From: Lepidodermella squamata
Taxonomy: Eukaryota; Gastrotricha
Direction: 5' to 3'
NCBI GenBank assembly: GCA_047495785.1
Contig: JBLDXI010000016.1
Location: forward strand, 806,001-870,000
Length of the DNA stretch: 64,000 bases
The notes below the pieces were generated by a model. That model saw nothing but the letters and a program-made list of their open reading frames with translations. It did not search any database and had not been told where the DNA came from. Shown one piece after another: positions 55,932-64,000 of the stretch; the first letter of the stretch is position 1, and each line of letters begins with the position of its first letter. The position numbers were made by a program, and so were the translations under genes.

Positions 55932-58900
55932 CTACTTTTTAGTACAAAAATGACAAAAATTACCGTTATCAATGGTATAAATGTAGGTTGATTGACTCAG
56001 CGCAGCAAACGCGTGTAAAATCGCCAGCAACGCATCGATTTTCAGCGAACCAGACGTGACTAGACTCGACGACGGAGTAATAACAGGTACCGCTGCAGCC
56101 CCAGCCCAGTCAAAACGCAACGTAGCATTGACCAAACCCTGCCAGATGTACAGCGCCGCAGCTTCCGGGCTATCTGGCATCGGAATTAAGGCGGCGCATA
56201 GCTGCGAAACAGTCTCTGCAAACCGGCTATCAGTTGCATGCTGCCGGCCGTCGTAGCCCAGGGTCGAAATAGGCACCTCGGCTAGGTTAGTCACCGCTAA
56301 TTTGAACAAAGCCTCGGCCTGACCGATGCCGCCGTTAATTAAGGCGGTTTGGCCGCTCAAAATCGCCAATTTCAACCGTTTTAGTGGGTCATCAAGCGAC
56401 GGAATCGTTATATAGCAGTAGGCAATGGCGGATTTTACGAAATTTGACGTTCTTTTCGAATGTTGGCCCTTCACGATCGCTGCAACGTTCATTACGGCCC
56501 GGTTAACCATTAAAATAAGGTGGACGATCGTGTCTTCAAGATACACAAAAGTCGACCGGCATTCGACGTAAAATTGGAGTAATTTCTCAAAATCACGCCC
56601 GAAATCAACCCGGCTAATGAAAGAATTAACGCTCTTCGACATTTGCCGGCCAATATCGGGCGATGAATGGTAAGAAACCGCCGAATCGTGCCAAGTTTTA
56701 CAGAGAAACAAGAACGAATCAATGAAAATTTGGTCATTCACCACGCCGGCTGGTGTTTTCCGATACGCCTCAACGATTAAACGGCACGCATCGGCTTTCG
56801 CAGTGCCTTTATTGCCGAAACAGTCGAGAAATTTCATGAAATTAGGCAGTGTTAACAACCGGCTGAAATCTTTGACCTGGTGGATGAATTTCGATAGCGC
56901 GGCTTGAAGCACCGTGGTATCAACTGTCTGTTTAGTTTTCGCACACGTGTCAACTACAACGCCTAGAATCAGGTCGGAATCGGTTAAATCCAGGTATTTT
57001 CCGGAATATTCCAGCCAAATTTCGCTCGATTGAAGAATATCACGAGGTTGGGGCTGCTCACCCGGCGCCAATTGCGCCATCGAATTCGACCACGCTAGGT
57101 CGAAAATTCGCTTCCGGTCGCGGAATAACGGCTCCGAGTTCAGAAGGGCTGACCCCAATGTCCTGAACAACTGCCATTTCGGAATATCCGGTCGTTTGAT
57201 ATCATTCAGAGCCATTGCGATGTTAAAAGCTTGCTCCGAGACAAAACTAGCCGGGAAGGTCGATAGCAGACAATGAATTATCAAATCGTTATTTGGATGA
57301 CCGTCTGAGGCCTTCAAAATTTCAGAGGCTAATAAGGAGGATGCGTTTGAATTTGACGCGAAACTCGACACGCATTGGAAGAGCCATTCCATAGCCGGGA
57401 TGAAGAGACGAACGTAACTCGCCAGGGTGATGTTGTCGTCTTTCGGCAATTTATCGAAATTAAGGCGGGTTAATTGGCGGGAAATCAGCAGGAAATCGTC
57501 GATGCAATTTCGTAGATAGGTCGGTAGACAATCACCGACTGAGGAGAAAATACCCTGGTTACCAGGGGTTCTCGTCGCGCCGTTTTCATTTTCGTGTTTT
57601 GGCTTTAGGCCGAGAAGACGCTGTTGGAAGTAGATCCGAAGACCGACCCGGCACAGATAAGCAGCTGTGTACAGTGAGACCAGCGGGTTTGCTATGCCTC
57701 GGGTCATCATCATCAGCTCGCCAAGCCATTCTTCCAAGGATCTGAACAATTATGAGAAAAAAATGAAAAAGCGTCAAATAAATCGAGTATTTAAAATAAA
57801 AATGTTGAATACACCAAAATTAACCAAAAATAGTCATATTTTTATAAAAATTTGAAAAATAAAATCATGAAATTATTCGACGGAAACTGATATCTTGGAG
57901 AAAAATAAGTATGCTTATCCAAGATTTTCACGGAGGGCGGACATTCAGTTTATCAAATTAGCCCTTTTTCCTGTGGGGATGAAAGCTGTGGAGCAATTAT
58001 GCAAAATTCTCAAAATTGCCGAAATTTAGAGCCCAAATGTTAATTATTTTTCCAAAATATCCAAATTTTCGGAATTGAGGCTGATTCTTAATGCTCAAAA
58101 ATCATGGTTTCGTCCCAAGGTCGTATTTTCAAAAAAAAATTTAATTCTCATTTTTCTGTTTTTCGTGTCAAGATTATAATAAAAATTGAGCGAACTTGTC
58201 TGAAATGAATCGAAGTGACTGAAGGATGGCCACTTGCATGTAGATCCTCGGCAGTAGCTCTCGAATCGACGCAAGTTTGTAGAACCAATTCAACGTGGTC
58301 TCTTTAGCGGAATTCGGCACATCAGCCATCTTAAAATCATCCGGCAACTGGCGGCCATTCGCTTCCGCCTTCGACTTCAGCCGGTCGTAGACCAAATTAC
58401 CGAAATTATCCAAAATATCCGTGATTAGTACGAATTTACTCGGGTAAAACTCGATTACTGAGGTGTCGTTCAACATTTTAGCGCATTGAATCGCCAAACG
58501 AACCGCCTTAACACGCTGTTCGTCACGCCAAGCCGCTGTTAACATCGAATTCACATCAGCGATTTTAGCAAGGTATTCCTCAACGCTAACAGCGACACAT
58601 TCATTTTTTGACGTATCGTCGAATTCGTTTAGCTCAGCCAGTCTTTGCTCGACTCGATCGGTCGGCTTCAATTTTTCAGCTTGAATCACGACCTCTTGAA
58701 TGTTATCCTTAGCACTCAGTACAGCAGTTCTAATCGCAATTTTTTCACGAGTGGTGTACGTGCTTAAAACATGAGCCCGTTTCGCTGCCCACAATTCATC
58801 GGCTTGAGTCGTGACTTGCACCTTTTTAACCGCTGCAACCACAGGCTGGGCTGCTTTATCCGACCCTGCCCTGGGTTTCGTTATCAAAGGCGGCTCCAAA

Positions 58901-59145
58901 TCTCGAGACATCGAGCTCAGAGGGTCGAAATCGACCGGGGTTCCGAACTGGGCGTTTTCTTGAGCCATTCTAGACAAAGGATCAAGAGGACCTGCCGAGT
59001 TTTCAACAACCTTTTTAGCAGCAACAGGCTCTGGGGCTGCTTTTACCACACCCGCAGCCGCTTTCAGAGGGTGCTGATCAACAGCCTTGAACTCGGCGCT
59101 TTTCTCATCAGCGTAGATTCGCGACCGAACTTGCCAATTTTCCAT
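55932..59145 (-). CDS. VPS35L: VPS35L (retriever/Commander subunit; C16orf62 homologue) (919 aa)
   Basis: Two exons (59145-58196 and 57741-55932) join in phase; length compares with ~960 aa in human. VPS35L is the VPS35-like scaffold of the retriever complex, which recycles membrane proteins from endosomes. Family landmarks are the N-terminal DPLSRMAQ / FDPLSSMSR motifs, ETTLNWFYKLASIRELLPRI across the first exon end, and RGIANPLVSLYTAAYLCRVG at the start of exon 2, followed by an alpha-solenoid. The C-terminus has QSTYIYTIDN. The donor of the single long intron (aa/gttcgc) is non-standard but keeps the conserved region continuous. The neighbouring SNIP1 stop is 134 bp upstream on the same strand. 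Confidence 0.9.
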
Positions 59146-59279
59146 TTTTTTTATTCACACCAATTCAGATTAAAAACGGAAAACTAGAAACAAATCGTGA
59201 TTTTTTACATCATATAAGAAAAACCGGTTTTTTTGAAACAACAGTTGAGAGGTACAAAAAGTCGAGTTTAATTAATTAA

Positions 59280-60135
59280 TCACGGGTTCGCCTCTTCCGT
59301 AACTTCGTAGTCTTCCGGTTCGGCCGTGTTGGTGTTCTCGTGGAGAAGAACGTACTCCCGAGAGCTAAAACCGAATTTCAGCACGTCTTTTTCCTTCAGC
59401 TCGTAATAACGGCGAGGTTCGACCCGCTCGCCATTTAGGAAGGTACCATTGGTTGATTCAAGATCAATAACATACGGCCGGACAACGCGAACTAAAATAG
59501 CAAGCAAAACGTTAAAATTTAAAACATTAAAAGTTCCACCTTAAAAAATTTAAATTATGTATCCAATTCTTATTACCATTGGTGCCGTCTGGTTTTGTGT
59601 GAGGAATTAATCGGTATTGCAATACAGCGTGTTGCTTTGAGCAAGAAGGGTGGTCAACTGGAAAATCGGCAACTAGCCGGTCGCTTCCAATCAAATACGC
59701 CGATTGCCTGTGGACGTACATCACAGGTAAAGCTTCATCACCCTTGAACGGGTAGAAACGCCATCTCTTTCGAGGTTTCATCGCTTCAGGTGGCTCATTA
59801 TACTTGATCACCTTGCCTCGAAACATGTTAGTATCTTCCATGAGTTTTCCCGAAGTTTCAAAGTTCGGTTTTTGCTTAGGGGCTTCCCCTTCGGCTGGCT
59901 TCTCCTCTTTCACCTCCGGTTTGCCCCACTTTATATCCGCAGATTTCATCGGAAATTGAGAAGTCGTGCCTTTATCATTTCGATTCGAATTCCTCGATTC
60001 ATCTTTTACATTATTTTTTGAAGATGAAGATGAAGACTTTTGGTCCCTATCCCTGTCTCGATGAGAATGACGATGTCGCTCTCGGCTCCTATCTCTAGAG
60101 CGAGATCTGGATCTGGATCGACTTCTTCTAGGCAT
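59280..60135 (-). CDS. SNIP1: SNIP1, Smad nuclear-interacting protein 1 homologue (256 aa)
   Basis: Two exons (60135-59577, 59491-59280) join in phase. An Arg/Ser-rich N-terminus (RRSRSRSRSRSRDRSRERHR) precedes a forkhead-associated domain: YLIGSDRLVADFPVDHPSCS, SKQHAVLQYR, then VIDLESTNGTFLNGERVEP and YYELKEKDVLKFGFSSREYV, nearly identical to SNIP1 of other animals. FHA domains bind phosphothreonine. SNIP1 is a spliceosome-associated nuclear protein. Human SNIP1 is ~396 aa; the difference is a shorter RS region. Confidence 0.95.
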
Positions 60136-60576
60136 TTAATTTGGTCTAAAAAATGAGACAGAAATATATAAGAAACACGATTTTTTAATGAAAAAATATT
60201 AGAATCCATTAGTAAGACAGAAACTATGAGAAGGATCTGATCTATTGAAGAACGCGACAAAGACGACAATAATAATTTTCTCTGATGAAGCAAGTTAAAA
60301 CGACTGCTGAGGTGCAAATAATTACTGAAAAGCGCAAAAAGTAGTTTCACAAACGCAATGCTAACGATCTCATTTCAAGTAAAATTTGATGTTCAACCAT
60401 CGTATCGTCAATTTTTGTATCTCTTCGGCAATCCAAAACAAAACAATAGAATTTAGCACAGAATTATCAGAACGCGATAGAATATTATTCAAAGTTTTGA
60501 CGTGATAACGTAACCATCCGAGTGAAAATTGTTGAAGTATAGGTTGAAAGACCAGGAGATAAGCCCTTAATGCTAG

Positions 60577-61382
60577 TTAACCGAATACCCATTTGACAAG
60601 GTTTGATGACGCGCGGCAGAACGACCATTGGTACGGATTCAGGCGGTGGTTATCGTATAACAGTCGGTCGTCCTCCTGCAGCAGCAAATTTGGCGAACTG
60701 GAGACGATTGAAGGGCAAAGGAGGCGAGTAATTTTTGCTGACAAACACCATGGAGGTTTGCCACCGTTAACATACAGCACGTAAGTGTAGCCGTCATATT
60801 CTCGGCCTTTAATACGATAGTAAGCTGGCAACAATGCATGTAGCTGAAATTGTCGCCGTTCGTAAAATCTTATGGCTGATAAATTTGTAGTCAAAACGTG
60901 GAGAAATACTACGCGGATATCGTGATTGCCGGGCCGCGAGACAAAGTTAATAAGACTAGTCATAAGGATCGATCCGAGTCCATGCTTCTGATATTCTTTT
61001 ACAACTCCCAGCGTCATTACATAAGCAGTTCTCGAAGTCGCGACTGAGCTTCGAGGTAGTATATCAGCATCCTGTAAAATCAAGTTGCAGTTTAGTAATG
61101 GAAAGGTAGTTCAAGACTTACCTCCTTGTTGCAATCTTTAGCTGACTTGATTTCAGCAACAATAGCACCGATTATCACATCTTTATGCACAGCTGCTACC
61201 GTGAAATATCCTTTCGACTCGTTTGTGATATCTTCATACCATGAATCCGGATAATCGACAGGGAACCAATTTTGACAGAGTTTCTTTAGAGTTGTGATGT
61301 CTGATGGTATGAGAGAACGATAAGTTGTATGGTCTAGTACAAAGTCTTCGGGTAGAATTTGCGCATTTTTGACTACCACCAT
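60577..61382 (-). CDS. NAA60: N-alpha-acetyltransferase 60 (Golgi NatF) homologue (251 aa)
   Basis: Two exons (61382-61122, 61071-60577) join in phase. The GNAT fold shows YRSLIPSDITTLKKLCQNWF, PVDYPDSWYEDIT, AYVMTLGVVKEYQKHGLGS (acetyl-CoA loop Q-x-x-G-x-G) and LHVLTTNLSAIRFYERRQF. This matches NAA60, which acetylates N-termini of transmembrane proteins at the Golgi. The C-terminal ~45 residues are longer than, and unlike, the short amphipathic membrane-binding helices of human NAA60. It lies 162 bp downstream of the S27a-fusion stop on the same strand. Confidence 0.9.
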
Positions 61383-61467
61383 TCATCAAAGATGGTAAAT
61401 ATCTAAATTCAAGAATCGAATTAAGACTAGTCAGATAAAAAGACTGGCAATTGACTCGTAGTGTTTC

Positions 61468-61473
61468 TTTATT
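61468..61473 (-). terminator. Poly(A) signal of the ubiquitin-like/S27a gene
   Basis: AATAAA (61473-61468 on the minus strand) lies ~72 nt past the stop at 61545 and ~86 bp before the NAA60 ATG, so the NAA60 promoter must be very short or overlap this 3'UTR. Confidence 0.6.
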
Positions 61474-61544
61474 TCTTTCTCCATTCAATATACTCTCATA
61501 CTCGGGCTACAGTAAGACAAATCAAAAAGTCGCACCATCACAAC

Positions 61545-62015
61545 TTATTCGTGAGCGCCAGCCTTGTCGAACATGTAGGTAAGATGGCACTTGCCGCAGC
61601 AGTTACGATTGAAATGCTGAGCCATGAAAACACCGGCGCCGCACTCTTTGCTGGGGCACTCGCGACGCAGGCGGCTGATCTTGCCATTGTCATCGACCTT
61701 GTAGTACTTGAGGACGGCGAGCTTGACCTTCTTTTTCTTATGCTTGGTCTTCTTCGGGGTGGTGTAGTTCTTCTTTTTGCGCTTCTTACCACCGAGCAAG
61801 TCGACATTCAGATTGAGGGTCGACAGATCGCAAATGCCATACAAAGACAGTTGCTCGCTATCTTCGAGGGGACGACCACCGAAGCTAACACGCTGTGCAT
61901 CAGCAGCGATACCGACGCGCTCGCAAATCTGCTGCTTGACAACTTGGACAAGGTCCGTTGACTGAACGTTCAACGTGACCGTGCGGCCATCAATGCCCTT
62001 AACGAAGAGCTGCAT
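61545..62015 (-). CDS. RPS27A: Diverged ubiquitin-like domain fused to ribosomal protein eS31 (S27a) (156 aa)
   Basis: Single exon. Residues 1-76 align over their full length with ubiquitin, from MQLFVK to the terminal GG, and the S27a part follows directly ([13 protein letters not shown]...). The zinc-finger cysteines are present (CPSKEC and NCCGKC). The ubiquitin part is far from canonical: positions equivalent to K11, K29, K33, K48 and K63 read R, Q, R, R and D; I44 is S and V70 is N; R72 and R74 are D and L. Only K6 and K27 remain. It can therefore hardly act as ubiquitin and probably serves as a cleaved chaperone for S27a, like nematode UBL-1 (family knowledge plus inference). Confidence 0.92.
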   Translation of the reverse strand: MQLFVKGIDGRTVTLNVQSTDLVQVVKQQICERVGIAADAQRVSFGGRPLEDSEQLSLYGICDLSTLNLNVDLLGGKKRKKKNYTTPKKTKHKKKKVKLAVLKYYKVDDNGKISRLRRECPSKECGAGVFMAQHFNRNCCGKCHLTYMFDKAGAHE

Positions 62016-63860
<1,845 letters not shown>

Positions 63861-64000
63861 ATCACGCCAATTCTCTCTTAACATTCTCCTCTACGCATTC
63901 TGATCTATGCTAATTTCATCATTGACACTACGCTTATTTCATGTGTTACTAACATCGATAATTTCTGCATGCTTAGATTTGTCTCTGCCCGGTTTTGACA

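Overview
This is a eukaryotic, animal nuclear window of about 64 kb. Most genes are split by AT-rich introns (51 bp to about 3.5 kb) with GT/AG borders, and acceptors are often TTTCAG or TTTTAG. Exons are much more GC-rich than introns. The lineage is not fixed by the sequence. A beta-type axonemal dynein heavy chain and DNAL4 imply motile cilia or sperm flagella, which argues against a nematode. An endonuclease IV-type AP endonuclease and a strongly diverged ubiquitin-like/S27a fusion are features I associate with nematodes and some other invertebrates. A small-genome ecdysozoan such as a tardigrade is my leading but unproven guess.

Layout. Bases 2-21042 (+) hold the C-terminal ~3,300 residues of an outer-arm beta dynein heavy chain in 20 visible exons. 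Its introns carry a piggyBac-like MITE, a foldback-like array, and a complete five-exon gene on the opposite strand (9783-12697). That nested gene encodes a Cys-loop receptor whose N-terminus looks like an L-type (ERGIC-53/VIP36-like) lectin domain. Bases 21,250-24,000 hold a perfect 143-bp inverted repeat, a small secreted-protein gene and repeat debris. Bases 24,012-25,840 (-) encode a type II membrane, glycosyltransferase-like protein. Bases 26,434-30,268 (+) hold two adjacent intronless secreted-protein genes: an eight-module sushi protein and a GH13 alpha-amylase. Bases 30,410-35,348 (-) hold tandem SPX-EXS (XPR1-like) genes. Bases 36,417-38,634 (-) encode a stargazin/claudin-like four-TM protein. 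After 3.3 kb with no recognised gene come an unrecognised 369-aa protein (-), DNAL4 (+), a Thr-rich mucin-like protein (+) and a gankyrin-like protein (-).

The right third is a dense minus-strand block: endonuclease IV with a cluttered 1.95-kb first intron, a Lys-rich nuclear-type protein, a gene fragment, a dead hAT transposase, VPS35L, SNIP1, NAA60 and the ubiquitin-like/S27a fusion. PCNA (+) closes the window.

Gene models were assembled by hand from reading frames, splice borders and phase. Every multi-exon model described as complete closes in frame, but none has transcript support. The most unusual items are the lectin/Cys-loop fusion, the diverged ubiquitin moiety of the S27a fusion, the perfect hairpin, and the layered foldback array.
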